DNA from: Candidatus Latescibacterota bacterium
Lineage (GTDB): Bacteria; Latescibacterota; UBA2968; UBA8231
Direction of reading: 5' to 3'
DNA length: 64,000 bases
Assembly (NCBI GenBank): GCA_022819745.1
Contig: JAJEGS010000023.1
Location: 6,923 to 70,922 of the forward strand
Shown here piece after piece: positions 51,103-58,961 of the stretch (position 1 is the first letter of the stretch; every line of letters starts with the position of its first letter). The position numbers were made by a program, and so were the translations under genes. The notes under the pieces were generated by a model. The model had not been told where the DNA came from. It saw only the letters and a list, made by a program, of their open reading frames with translations, and did no database searches.

Positions 51103-51977
51103 AGGAATTGAAGATCGGCTTCCCGTCCGGGAGCTTGCAGGAGTCCACGTTTGACCTGTTTGTCCGCGCTGGCTATCGCGTGCGGCTCGCGCCGCGCTCG
51201 TACGTGCCCGACATCGACGATCCCCAGCTTGCGGGCCTGATGTTCCGAGCGCAGGAAATAGCCCAATACGTGGCGCGCGGCGTCGTCGATGTGGGCCTGA
51301 CGGGCCGAGACTGGATCCTCGAAAGCGAGGTCAATGTCGTCGAAGTCGGCGAACTGACCTATAGCAAGAGCACGGCGCGGCCCTTGCGCTGGGTCATCGC
51401 CGTGCCCGAGGATTCGCCCATCCAATGCGTCGAAGACCTCGCGGGCTGCCGCATTGCCAGCGAGTTGATTGGCGTGACGCGCCGTTTTTTGCAAGACCGC
51501 GGGGTGGAGGCCGAGGTGGAGTTTTCGTGGGGCACGACCGAGGTCAAGGCTGGCATTCCCGGGCTGGTGGATGCGGTCGTCGAGGCGACCGAGACGGGCA
51601 CATCGCTCAAGGCCAATCGGCTGCGCATCGTCGATACGGTCTGCGAATCGACGCCGCGCTTGATTGCCAACAAGGCCGCGTGGGCCGATGGCTGGAAGCG
51701 GGAGAAGGCCGAGAACTTGTTGATGCTGCTCAAGGGCGCGCTCGAAGCCGAGCACAAGGTCGGCCTCAAGATGAACGTGCCGCGCGCCCAGCTCGACCGC
51801 GTCATCGCCCGGCTGCCAGCCCTGCACACGCCCACGGTCTCCAGCCAGATGGACGACGAATGGGTAGCGCTGGAAATTGTCGCTGACGAGCGCGTGGTGC
51901 GCGAGTTGATCCCCCAACTCAAGCGGCTCGGGGCCGAAGGCATCATCGAATATCCGCTCAACAAGGTCGTGTATTGA
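51099..51977 (+). CDS. hisG: ATP phosphoribosyltransferase, long (HisG_L) form
   Basis: 292 residues, the hexameric long form with a C-terminal ACT-like regulatory domain (residues ~215-292). GFPSGSLQESTF at the start and GLTGRDWI, then VDAVVEATETGTSLKANRL form the PRPP/ATP site. It catalyses the committed step of histidine synthesis and is feedback-inhibited by histidine. Its TGA overlaps the hisD ATG (51977). Confidence 0.93.
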   Translation: MKELKIGFPSGSLQESTFDLFVRAGYRVRLAPRSYVPDIDDPQLAGLMFRAQEIAQYVARGVVDVGLTGRDWILESEVNVVEVGELTYSKSTARPLRWVIAVPEDSPIQCVEDLAGCRIASELIGVTRRFLQDRGVEAEVEFSWGTTEVKAGIPGLVDAVVEATETGTSLKANRLRIVDTVCESTPRLIANKAAWADGWKREKAENLLMLLKGALEAEHKVGLKMNVPRAQLDRVIARLPALHTPTVSSQMDDEWVALEIVADERVVRELIPQLKRLGAEGIIEYPLNKVVY

Positions 51978-53317
51978 TGGGCCCCCTTCGACAGGCTCAG
52001 GGGGCGCAGGCTCAGGTGCCGATTGTGTCCTATCCCTCCGAGCAGCTCGCCGCTCCGCTCGCGGCCCTGCTGGCGCGCCGTCCCGAATCCGACCCCGAAG
52101 TCGAGGACGCGGTGAGGGACATTCTGCGGCAGGTGCGGAAAGAAGGCGATGCCGCACTGTGCGCGCTGACCCAGCGCTTCGATGGCGTGGAGGTGTGCCC
52201 TAAGCAGTTGCGGGTGTCGGCGTCTGTGCTCGCCGAGGCCGAGGCTGGGCTGGACCCGAACCTGCGCGCTTCTATGGAGGCGGCGGTAGCCAACATTCGC
52301 GCCTTCCACGAGCGGCAAAAGCTCAACTCTTGGTTTGTCGAAGACGGCGACGGAGTGATGCTGGGCAAGAAAATCACGCCCATTGAGCGAGTGGGGCTGT
52401 GCGTGCCGGCCGGTGAGGTGCCGCTGTTTTCGAGCTTGCTGATGACGGCCGTGCCCGCGCAGGTGGCTGGCGTGGACCAGCTCTGTGTGGTTTCGCCGCC
52501 GGTGGAAACCGGCGAGGTGCATCCGACGATTGCGGCGGCCGCGCGTTTGTTGGGCATTGGCGAGGTGTACGCCGTGGGTGGGGCGCAGGCCGTGGGTGCG
52601 CTGGCGTATGGCACGGAGAGCATTCCGCCGGTACACAAAATCGTCGGCCCGGGTTCCCCTTATACGGTGGCTGCGCAGCGGCAGGTATTTGGCACAGTGG
52701 GCATCGCGCTGTTGCCCGGCCCGTCGGAAATTGTGGTGCTCGCCGACGCGGGAGCCGACCCGCGCTGGGTGGCCGCGGATTTGCTTTCACAGGCTGAGCA
52801 CGGCTGGGGAGTGGCGTGCGTTTGCATTACGGATTGCGCGGCCTTGGCGCGCCGCGTGCAGGAAGAGCTTGAAGCGCAACGAGCGGCCCTTCCGCGTTGT
52901 TCAATTATAGATAGGGCCTTAGAAGAATACGGCGCGATTGTCGTGGTGCCTAGCCTCAAAGTGGGGGTTGAATTGCTCAATCGCCTAGCGCCGGAACACG
53001 CCGAATTGCAGGTGGCCGACCCGTGGCGCTGGGTCGATTCCGTTCGCCACTGCGGAGCGCTGTTCCTCGGCGCGGCGGCCAGCGAGCCGGTCGGCGATTA
53101 CTTCGCTGGCACCAATCACGTACTGCCGACCCAGGGCGCGGCGCGCTACGCCTCGTCGTTGGGATGGGCCGATTTCGTCAAGACGACGAGCATCATCGCC
53201 TACACCCCCGAGCGCTTGGCCCACACGGCCGAGCACATCGCCCGCATGGCGCAAGCCGAGGGCTTGGAAGCCCACGCGCAAGCCGTCCGCATCCGCCAAC
53301 AGGGGACCGCATCATGA
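51977..53317 (+). CDS. hisD: Histidinol dehydrogenase
   Basis: 446 residues. Catalytic segments are GKKITPIERVGLCVPAGEVPLFSS, GGAQAVGALAYGTE and VGPGSPYTVAAQRQVFG, with HisD zinc/His region LAPEHAEL and NHVLPT. It oxidises histidinol to histidine in two steps with NAD. The ATG at 51977 overlaps the hisG stop. The first ~15 residues (GPLRQAQGAQAQVP) come from a palindromic repeat and are not part of the fold. Overlaps hisB by ATGA. Confidence 0.93.
   Translation: MGPLRQAQGAQAQVPIVSYPSEQLAAPLAALLARRPESDPEVEDAVRDILRQVRKEGDAALCALTQRFDGVEVCPKQLRVSASVLAEAEAGLDPNLRASMEAAVANIRAFHERQKLNSWFVEDGDGVMLGKKITPIERVGLCVPAGEVPLFSSLLMTAVPAQVAGVDQLCVVSPPVETGEVHPTIAAAARLLGIGEVYAVGGAQAVGALAYGTESIPPVHKIVGPGSPYTVAAQRQVFGTVGIALLPGPSEIVVLADAGADPRWVAADLLSQAEHGWGVACVCITDCAALARRVQEELEAQRAALPRCSIIDRALEEYGAIVVVPSLKVGVELLNRLAPEHAELQVADPWRWVDSVRHCGALFLGAAASEPVGDYFAGTNHVLPTQGAARYASSLGWADFVKTTSIIAYTPERLAHTAEHIARMAQAEGLEAHAQAVRIRQQGTAS
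51981..52005. repeat. Palindromic element at the hisG-hisD junction
   Basis: GCCCCCT at 51981-51987 and AGGGGGC at 51999-52005 form a 7-bp stem around a TCGACAGGCTC loop, directly after the hisD start codon. It shares CTTCGAC with the elements in the ABC genes. The sequence is translated as the N-terminus of HisD. Confidence 0.65.
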
Positions 53318-53910
53318 GCGCAGATCAACGCACGGCGCAGATTGAGCGCCGGACGACTGAGACTGAGATCGAGTTGCGGTTGTGCCTCGACGGCAGCGGC
53401 CAGTGCCGCGCCGACACCGGCCTCGGCTTCTTCGACCACATGCTGCACGCTTTTGCTCGGCACGGCTTGTTCGACTTAGAGGTCCAATGCCGTGGCGATT
53501 TGCACGTGGATGCTCATCACACGGTGGAAGACGTGGGCATCTGCCTTGGCCAAGCTATTGCTCAAGCCCTCGGAGACAAGGCCGGTATCCAGCGCTACGG
53601 CCACAGCTATGTGCCCATGGACGAGGCGCTGGCGCGGGCGGTGGTGGATTTGTCGGGTCGGGCCTATTTGGTCTTTGCCGCAGCTTTCAGCGAAGCGCGG
53701 GTTGGTGCGCTAGATGTGTCTTTGGTGCGGGAGTTTTTCTACGCGGTGGCCGATCAAGGCCGGATGAATCTCCACCTCGACCTAGTGCGCGGCCACAATG
53801 CCCATCACGGCATTGAGGCCCTGTTCAAGGCGTTTGCCCGCGCCCTGCTCATGGCCGCGCAGCAAAGCGAGCGGGTCCAGGGCATTCCTTCGACCAAGGG
53901 CGTGCTCTGA
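53314..53910 (+). CDS. hisB: Imidazoleglycerol-phosphate dehydratase
   Basis: 198 residues, the monofunctional form without a histidinol-phosphatase domain. The two internal repeats with manganese-binding His clusters are clear: GFFDHMLHAFARHG and DAHHTVEDVGI in the first, then RGHNAHHGIEALFKAFARAL near the end. The ATG at 53314 overlaps the hisD stop; a longer frame within hisD is rejected. The remaining his genes are not nearby. Confidence 0.94.
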   Translation: MSADQRTAQIERRTTETEIELRLCLDGSGQCRADTGLGFFDHMLHAFARHGLFDLEVQCRGDLHVDAHHTVEDVGICLGQAIAQALGDKAGIQRYGHSYVPMDEALARAVVDLSGRAYLVFAAAFSEARVGALDVSLVREFFYAVADQGRMNLHLDLVRGHNAHHGIEALFKAFARALLMAAQQSERVQGIPSTKGVL

Positions 53911-53928
53911 GGCGCGAGCTTGCCTCCC

Positions 53929-55044
53929 ATGAAAATTTGCCATCTGATGTACGACGATATTGCCAATCCGTGGTTGGGCGGCGGCGGTGCGGTGCGGGCG
54001 ATGGAACTCTACCGCCGCTTGGCCAGCCGCCACGAGATCACCGTCGTCAGTGGCCTGTTTCCCGGAGCCGAATTAGAAACCGAACGGCACGGCCTGCGCC
54101 TGCTGCGCGTTGGCTCGGCTCGCAGCTATGCCCTGAGCCGGGTGGGCTATTGCCGCGAAGCCGTGGCGCAGTTGCAGCGGCTGGAGTGGGATTTGTGGAT
54201 CAATGAGTTTTCGGCGTTTGCGCCGCTGCGCGTTCCGGCGGCACTGCGGCGGCAGGGGCTGCTGTTGTTTTATCACTTCATGGGACTTCATGCGCTTGCC
54301 AAGCATCCGCTGGTGGGTGGTGTGGCGTGGTTGTGCGAGCGGCGCGCCCTGCGGGCTTATGGTCGGATTTTGACGATTGCGCCTAGTGTGCAAGCGCGCA
54401 TTCAGGGACGCGCCCGCGACGCGGAGGTCAATCTGGTGTACAGTGGCGTCGATCGGCGTTTTTTTGCGCTGGTGCCCGAGGAAGCGCCGTACTTGCTCTA
54501 CTTTGGGCGCATGGATGTACACACTAAGGGGATAGATCTGTTGATCGCCGCGTTTGCCGAGATTGCTGCTGAGTACCCGGATATTCGACTCAAGCTGGCT
54601 GGGCGTGGGACTCCTAAGCAACTCGCTAGCGTACACAGCTTGGCGCGAAGGGCGGGATTGGAGGGCCGGGTGGAGATAATCGGGAGTGTGGAAGAGGAAC
54701 GACAAGGCGAGCTTTTGCGCCGTGCGCTCGTGGTCTGCGTCCCGTCGCGCTACGAGGGGTGGTGCATGGTGGCGGTGGAAGCTGCGGCTGCTGGGAAAGC
54801 TGTGTTGGGTACGGACATTGACGGCCTGCGGGATGCCGTGCGCCACGATGAAACTGGGGTGTTGGTGCCGCCCGAGGATGTGGGGGCTTTGGCGGACGGG
54901 ATGCGGGCGTTGATTGCTGACGACGCGAGGCGGAGGGTGTTGGGATCGGCGGGCCGGGCGTGGGCTGGGCGGTTTAGTTGGGATCGGTTGGCTGAGGATT
55001 TGGAGGAGGTGTATGGGCGAGCGGTGGCGGGAGCCCGCCACTAG
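53929..55044 (+). CDS. Glycosyltransferase family 4-type protein
   Basis: 371 residues from the ATG at 53929 (18 bases after hisB). GT-B fold: acceptor loop NPWLGGGGAVRAMEL at the start, LLYFGRMDVHTKGIDLL at the centre and the donor site VPSRYEGWCMVAVEAAAAGKAVL (E-x7-E). Probably builds cell-surface polysaccharide or glycolipid, possibly with the YfhO-type protein downstream. Overlaps the stop of a small membrane-protein gene on the other strand by four bases. Confidence 0.87.
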   Translation: MKICHLMYDDIANPWLGGGGAVRAMELYRRLASRHEITVVSGLFPGAELETERHGLRLLRVGSARSYALSRVGYCREAVAQLQRLEWDLWINEFSAFAPLRVPAALRRQGLLLFYHFMGLHALAKHPLVGGVAWLCERRALRAYGRILTIAPSVQARIQGRARDAEVNLVYSGVDRRFFALVPEEAPYLLYFGRMDVHTKGIDLLIAAFAEIAAEYPDIRLKLAGRGTPKQLASVHSLARRAGLEGRVEIIGSVEEERQGELLRRALVVCVPSRYEGWCMVAVEAAAAGKAVLGTDIDGLRDAVRHDETGVLVPPEDVGALADGMRALIADDARRRVLGSAGRAWAGRFSWDRLAEDLEEVYGRAVAGARH

Positions 55045-55256
55045 GGCAGCTTGAGGAGGATGGACACCAACAAACTACCGAGTGCTAATAGGCTGGCTAC
55101 CTGCATCCCAATAATCCAGCGAATGGACGCACGCAGCTCGCGCATGTCCTGACGCAAATCGATGATCGCTTGGGCGGTCTGTTCGGCGATTCCTTCCAGA
55201 CGGCCACGGCCTAAGCGGCGGTCGTGATCTTGGGCTTGGGTTACGGGTTCGCTCAT
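55041..55256 (-). CDS. Small coiled-coil membrane protein
   Basis: 71 residues: charged N-terminus (TQAQDHDRRLGRGRLEGIAEQ), short helix and one C-terminal transmembrane segment (IGMQVASLLALGSLLVSILL). A clear paralog of the gene at 55279, sharing TQAQDHDRR and GMQVASLLA-GSLLVSI. Function unknown; orientation would place the N-terminus in the cytoplasm. Confidence 0.65.
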   Translation of the reverse strand: MSEPVTQAQDHDRRLGRGRLEGIAEQTAQAIIDLRQDMRELRASIRWIIGMQVASLLALGSLLVSILLKLP

Positions 55257-55278
55257 GGTTGCGATGTAGGGGTGGGGA

Positions 55279-55536
55279 TTAGTTCAGCTTCATTAAAATG
55301 GAGACCAATAGGCTGCCGATAGCTAATAGGCTAGCGACCTGCATTCCCACTAACCAGCGTGTTTGCGCGTCGAAGCGGGCATTGGTATCGCGGCGCAGAT
55401 TGATGATCTCTTGCTGAATTTCGCTTATAGTGCGCTCGATTCGGTCCAAGCGGGGCGTTATTCCCTGTTCAACGGTCCCTTCCAGCTTGCCGATGCGGCG
55501 GTCGTGATCTTGGGCTTGGGTTGTGGGTTCGTCCAT
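55279..55536 (-). CDS. Small coiled-coil membrane protein, paralog of the adjacent gene
   Basis: 85 residues from the ATG at 55536. Same layout as its neighbour with a longer coiled coil (LDRIERTISEIQQEIINLRRD) and a C-terminal membrane segment (VGMQVASLLAIGSLLVSILM). The two genes are 22 bases apart on one strand, a tandem duplication. Function unknown. Confidence 0.65.
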   Translation of the reverse strand: MDEPTTQAQDHDRRIGKLEGTVEQGITPRLDRIERTISEIQQEIINLRRDTNARFDAQTRWLVGMQVASLLAIGSLLVSILMKLN

Positions 55537-55596
55537 GGTTGAGTCCACTTTGCGTGTGGGTGATTTCTTGAAATAGAATATAAAAAATGAGGTTTC

Positions 55597-58038
55597 ATGG
55601 TCAAAAAAAATAAACGCGCCAAGACCCAAGCACCGGCAAAGGCCGAGAGGCCGCCTCTGTGGAATCACCGATTTTTTCCGCTGGTCTTTTTTTTCGCCTT
55701 GAGCCTGCTGTACTTCTACGAGTTTCCGCTGTCGGACAAGATCGTCTTTGGCATGGATGTGGGGACGGATTACCACAAGGGCGCGGATCTGAGTTTTTGG
55801 GACAAGGTGCAGACTGTGGACCAGCCGATGTGGGATCCCAAGATGGGCGGCTTCCCCCAGTCGGAGGCGATTCGTCCGCAGTACTTTCCGGCCTACGTCC
55901 TGTACTTTTTTACGAGCTTTCAGCGGTATATTGGCTGGCGCTATATCCTGACGATGTGCGTGGCTGGTTTGGGGATGTACGCGTACTTGCGGCAAATCCA
56001 CGTAGGGGGTCGCGCTGCGCTGTGGGGTGGAGTGGCGTTTATGTCTGCGCCGACCTTTTTGGCGTTTCCGTTGGCTGGGCACTATGCCAAGATGGGGGTC
56101 ATTGCCCTGTTCCCGTGGATTATCTGGGCGTTGGAAAAGGCTCTGGCGCAGAGGCGGCTGATTTATTGGGCGGCTCTTGGCGCGCTGATTGGCGCGTGTA
56201 TTTACTCGCATCCGCCGATGACGTACTTCGCGCTGTTGGGCTTAGGCGTCTATTTCCTGTTTAAGTTGTATCAGATGCGCCGCGAGCGGGCTCTCGTTCG
56301 GCGCTTTATTCATTTTATATGTGCGGTGGTGCTGGGGTTGGCGCTGGGGGCTGAGGGGGCTTTTCCGGTGATGATGTACACTCGCGCCGAGTCCAAGCGG
56401 GCTACGGGGGATGAGGTGGGGGGTAAGACCGCGGAGGAACAGCTAGCGTATGCGCGGAGTTGGTCGCTGCATCCGGAGGAAGTGGCGTCGCTGGTGGTGC
56501 CGGAGTTTGGGGGGTACGACAATGTGCTGGTGCAGGGCGGCTCGCGCTATTGGGGGCGCAATGCGTTTAAGATCAACTCCGAGTACTTTGGCGTGCTGGC
56601 TGTGCTGTTGGCGCTGCTGATGGTGCCGGAGAGTCGGCGACGACCGCAGGTGGCGCTGTTGGGCGGCGTGTTTGTGCTGGCGTTGGCGTACGTGTTGGGC
56701 GAGCACACGCCCGTGCATTGGCTGGCGTTTCACTTGCTGCCGGGGGCGGATGTGCAGCGCGCCATTGGCATGGGGTCGTTTGTGTTTGCGTTTGCCGGGT
56801 GTGCGATGGCGGGGTTGGGGTTGCAGCGGGTGTTGGATGCGGACGCGGATGAGCGGGCGTTGTTGCGGGGCCGCTTGGCGTATGTCGGCGGCGTCCTTGC
56901 GGCGCTGGCTTTGCTGGTGGCGCTTTTTCCGCAGGGGACGACTGAGGCTTGGATAAATTTGTTTTACGGAGATATTGCGCCGCAGAAGCGGGCGGTGTTG
57001 GCTGGGAGTTACGATTGGATTGCGCGTGGGGGTTGGTACGTGGTGGTGGCGTTGGGCGCGGGGTTGGCGTTGCTCTTGCTGCGGCTGGGGAGGCAGCTTT
57101 CGGCGACGGTGTTGGTGGGGGGCTTGTGTGCGGTGACGTTGTTTGATACGTGGCGCGTGGATCGGGTTTATTTGCACTATCGGGATCCGGGGCACTATGC
57201 GGATATTCGCCGGGAGAATCCGCGCGCGGTGGAATTTTTGCAAAAGGATGAGTCGCTTTTTCGCGCGTTGCCTTTGCCTAACTTTCGGGTGTTGGAGGAG
57301 CCGGGGTATCATTTGCACGGGGTTTGGTCTATTACGGGCTTTCACGATTTGACGGTGGGGCGCTACGATCGGATGCTGAAGGAGTTTGAGCCGTTGGTAC
57401 AGCAATTTTTGCGTTCGGGTGTGCCGTCGGCTGGGTTTCAATCGCTGTTGAATTTGCTCAATGGGAAGTATTTGGCTGAGCCTAAACCTCTAGAATTGAA
57501 TATGGAGGCCTATCCGCTGCGCTTTGACGGGGCGCGCTATCGCTTGTACGAAAATCCGCAGGCGTTGCCGTGGTTTTACCTTGCGCCGGAAGCCGAGGTG
57601 TTGGATAGTGGCGAGGCTGTGTTGGCGCGGCTGTTGAGCGGGCGGGTGGATCCGCAGGGTGTGGCTTTGTTGGAGAAAGCGCCGGCGGTGCGGCTCGATG
57701 GGGCCGGGGATCGGGCGGGGGATCGGGTGGAGCGACTGGCGTACGATCCAAAGGAGGGGGTGATTCGCCTGCGGACGCAGAGTGCGGGGGCGCGGGTGTT
57801 GGTGGTGTCGGAGAATTACCAGTCGAATTGGTCGGTGTGGGTGGATGGGGAGGAGGCCGAGATGTTGCGTGTACATTATATATGGAAGGGCGTGGCGTTG
57901 TCGGCTGGGGAACACGAGGTAGAATTTCGCTATTTTTCGTCGGTGTTGGCTTGGGCGCGGGCGGCGGGATTGGTGGGGTTGATTGTGGTTGGGATTGTGG
58001 TGGTGGGGGCTTGGCGGCAGCGGCAGAGGGCTGGTTGA
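55597..58038 (+). CDS. YfhO-family polytopic membrane protein (GT-C-like)
   Basis: 813 residues with 12 or more transmembrane segments and a C-terminal ~250-residue soluble domain (ending VVSENYQSNWSVWVDGEEAE). The start MVKKNKRAKTQ is a basic cytoplasmic tail. After the first membrane helix, an extracytoplasmic loop contains GMDVGTDYHKGADLSFWDK, where GT-C enzymes have an acidic site. YfhO-type proteins are implicated in lipoteichoic acid or surface-glycan modification in Firmicutes, and here the substrate is unknown. GAGG is upstream of the ATG. Flanked by small coiled-coil membrane proteins. Confidence 0.82.
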   Translation: MVKKNKRAKTQAPAKAERPPLWNHRFFPLVFFFALSLLYFYEFPLSDKIVFGMDVGTDYHKGADLSFWDKVQTVDQPMWDPKMGGFPQSEAIRPQYFPAYVLYFFTSFQRYIGWRYILTMCVAGLGMYAYLRQIHVGGRAALWGGVAFMSAPTFLAFPLAGHYAKMGVIALFPWIIWALEKALAQRRLIYWAALGALIGACIYSHPPMTYFALLGLGVYFLFKLYQMRRERALVRRFIHFICAVVLGLALGAEGAFPVMMYTRAESKRATGDEVGGKTAEEQLAYARSWSLHPEEVASLVVPEFGGYDNVLVQGGSRYWGRNAFKINSEYFGVLAVLLALLMVPESRRRPQVALLGGVFVLALAYVLGEHTPVHWLAFHLLPGADVQRAIGMGSFVFAFAGCAMAGLGLQRVLDADADERALLRGRLAYVGGVLAALALLVALFPQGTTEAWINLFYGDIAPQKRAVLAGSYDWIARGGWYVVVALGAGLALLLLRLGRQLSATVLVGGLCAVTLFDTWRVDRVYLHYRDPGHYADIRRENPRAVEFLQKDESLFRALPLPNFRVLEEPGYHLHGVWSITGFHDLTVGRYDRMLKEFEPLVQQFLRSGVPSAGFQSLLNLLNGKYLAEPKPLELNMEAYPLRFDGARYRLYENPQALPWFYLAPEAEVLDSGEAVLARLLSGRVDPQGVALLEKAPAVRLDGAGDRAGDRVERLAYDPKEGVIRLRTQSAGARVLVVSENYQSNWSVWVDGEEAEMLRVHYIWKGVALSAGEHEVEFRYFSSVLAWARAAGLVGLIVVGIVVVGAWRQRQRAG

Positions 58039-58093
58039 CAAATGGATGGGGGTAAGTGATATTTGCCGACGATAGCCTTGAAAGGCATCTGTT

Positions 58094-58594
58094 ATGGATA
58101 GTGGCGCGATAAATTGGACTGTTATAAGCGTCGGGATTGCGTTGGCGGGGCTGATACTGGCAGCTATACGGGACTCTCGCGTCACCGCACGGGAGTTGCG
58201 CACCGATATGCGCGTCGAGATCAAGGGGCTTGAGGAGCGGCTGACGAAGCGGATAGATGAGCAGGACGCGAAGTTGGCGCGTCTGGATGAGCGGCTGGGT
58301 CGGCTAGAGCAGGAACAGGCGCGGATGGCAGAGCTGTTGGGTCGGCAGGAGCAGGAACAGGTGCGGCTGAATGGGGTGTTGGAGACGCTTTCGGAGCGGT
58401 TGGGTCGGCAGGAGCAGGAACAGGCGCGGCTGAATGGGGTGTTGGAGACGTTGCCGGAGCGGCTGGGGCGGTTGGAGCAGGAGCAGGCGCGGCTGAATGG
58501 GGTGCTGGAGACGCTACGGGCGGGGTTTTCGTATCGAGTGGATGCGGGGGAGCGGGTGGCCGAGGCGTCTGAGTCGTACGAGTCGCAGGAGTGA
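58094..58594 (+). CDS. Coiled-coil membrane protein with 21-residue repeats
   Basis: 166 residues. One N-terminal transmembrane segment (WTVISVGIALAGLILAAI) followed by a long coiled coil. Three nearly identical 21-residue units of the form GRQEQEQARLNGVLETLPERL fill residues 83-145, encoded by tandem 63-bp repeats. The length probably varies between strains through repeat slippage. It recalls the DUF1640/Mst-type anchored coiled coils but no family is assigned. Confidence 0.65.
   Translation: MDSGAINWTVISVGIALAGLILAAIRDSRVTARELRTDMRVEIKGLEERLTKRIDEQDAKLARLDERLGRLEQEQARMAELLGRQEQEQVRLNGVLETLSERLGRQEQEQARLNGVLETLPERLGRLEQEQARLNGVLETLRAGFSYRVDAGERVAEASESYESQE
58340..58528 (+). repeat. Three tandem 63-bp repeats
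   Basis: Units at 58340-58402, 58403-58465 and 58466-58528, in frame with the coiled-coil gene and differing at a few positions. Near-identity of the DNA implies recent expansion. Confidence 0.85.
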
Positions 58595-58768
58595 AAGACC
58601 TTAGTGGACCTCTTGACACGCAGCTTTATTCTCCCCTACATTATAATCTTTGCCACGTTGACGGCTTGTGTTGAAAGGGTGCCAGCGCTCCCGCGCCGTT
58701 GCAAAAGGCACTGTCTTTACAGGGGATAAAGAGCATTTTTGCTAAGGTATTTAAAGGGTATTTAATTC
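58595..58768. other. Intergenic stretch without recognised content
   Basis: No gene was found. GTGCC near 58679 and GGCAC near 58708 could form a weak stem. AT-rich toward the right, leading into a consensus promoter at 58769. Confidence 0.5.
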
Positions 58769-58797
58769 TTGACACTTCTATTTTTTCTCGGTATAAT
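58769..58797 (+). promoter_or_regulatory. Consensus sigma70-type promoter
   Basis: TTGACA at 58769-58774, a 17-base spacer and TATAAT at 58792-58797, perfect matches in both boxes. Transcription should begin near 58804 and produce a ~157-base leader before the large secreted protein. In a phylum where perfect promoters are not the rule, it suggests very strong expression. Confidence 0.8.
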
Positions 58798-58830
58798 TAA
58801 CTCTATTGTATAGGATAACGCGCTAGCGTT

Positions 58831-58863
58831 ATGAATGAAAAAGCCGCGAAAGGGGGCGTATGA
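58831..58863 (+). CDS. Leader ORF 1, 10 residues
   Basis: MNEKAAKGGV then TGA, starting right after a hairpin (AACGC GCTA GCGTT, 58817-58830). The ATG of the next leader ORF overlaps this stop (ATGA). The ribosome site is weak. It may be a regulatory peptide or chance. Confidence 0.3.
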   Translation: MNEKAAKGGV

Positions 58864-58961
58864 AAAACGCAAAAACGAGTAGTTTACGTGGGTTTAACGC
58901 AAATCCATCTTCTTATACCACTTTCTTAATCAGGGACGCTTTCCCTGGGGAGGTTGAGTAA
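58860..58961 (+). CDS. Leader ORF 2, 33 residues
   Basis: MKNAKTSSLRGFNANPSSYT and 13 further residues, ending PGEVE. GGGGG lies 3-8 bases upstream of its ATG. The TAA overlaps the ATG of the large gene (TAATG). A hairpin (CAGGGA/TCCCTG, 58931-58947) sits just before the GGGGAGG that serves the large gene. Translational coupling is suggested by the nested stop-start pairs. No family. Confidence 0.4.
   Translation: MKNAKTSSLRGFNANPSSYTTFLIRDAFPGEVE

Noticed and set aside
51359..52636. 425-codon minus-strand frame across hisG and hisD
   Set aside because: It is the antisense shadow of hisG/hisD; composition is Arg/His/Ala-rich and no family is recognisable.
55597..58038. Long minus-strand frames inside the YfhO-type gene (e.g. 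56443-57441)
   Set aside because: Antisense to a membrane protein; Arg/Gln/His-rich translation without domains.
58817..58961. c-di-GMP-I (GEMM) riboswitch in the leader
   Set aside because: CGCAAA occurs twice, but the paired helices and the GNRA-type loop-receptor features of the aptamer could not be found.
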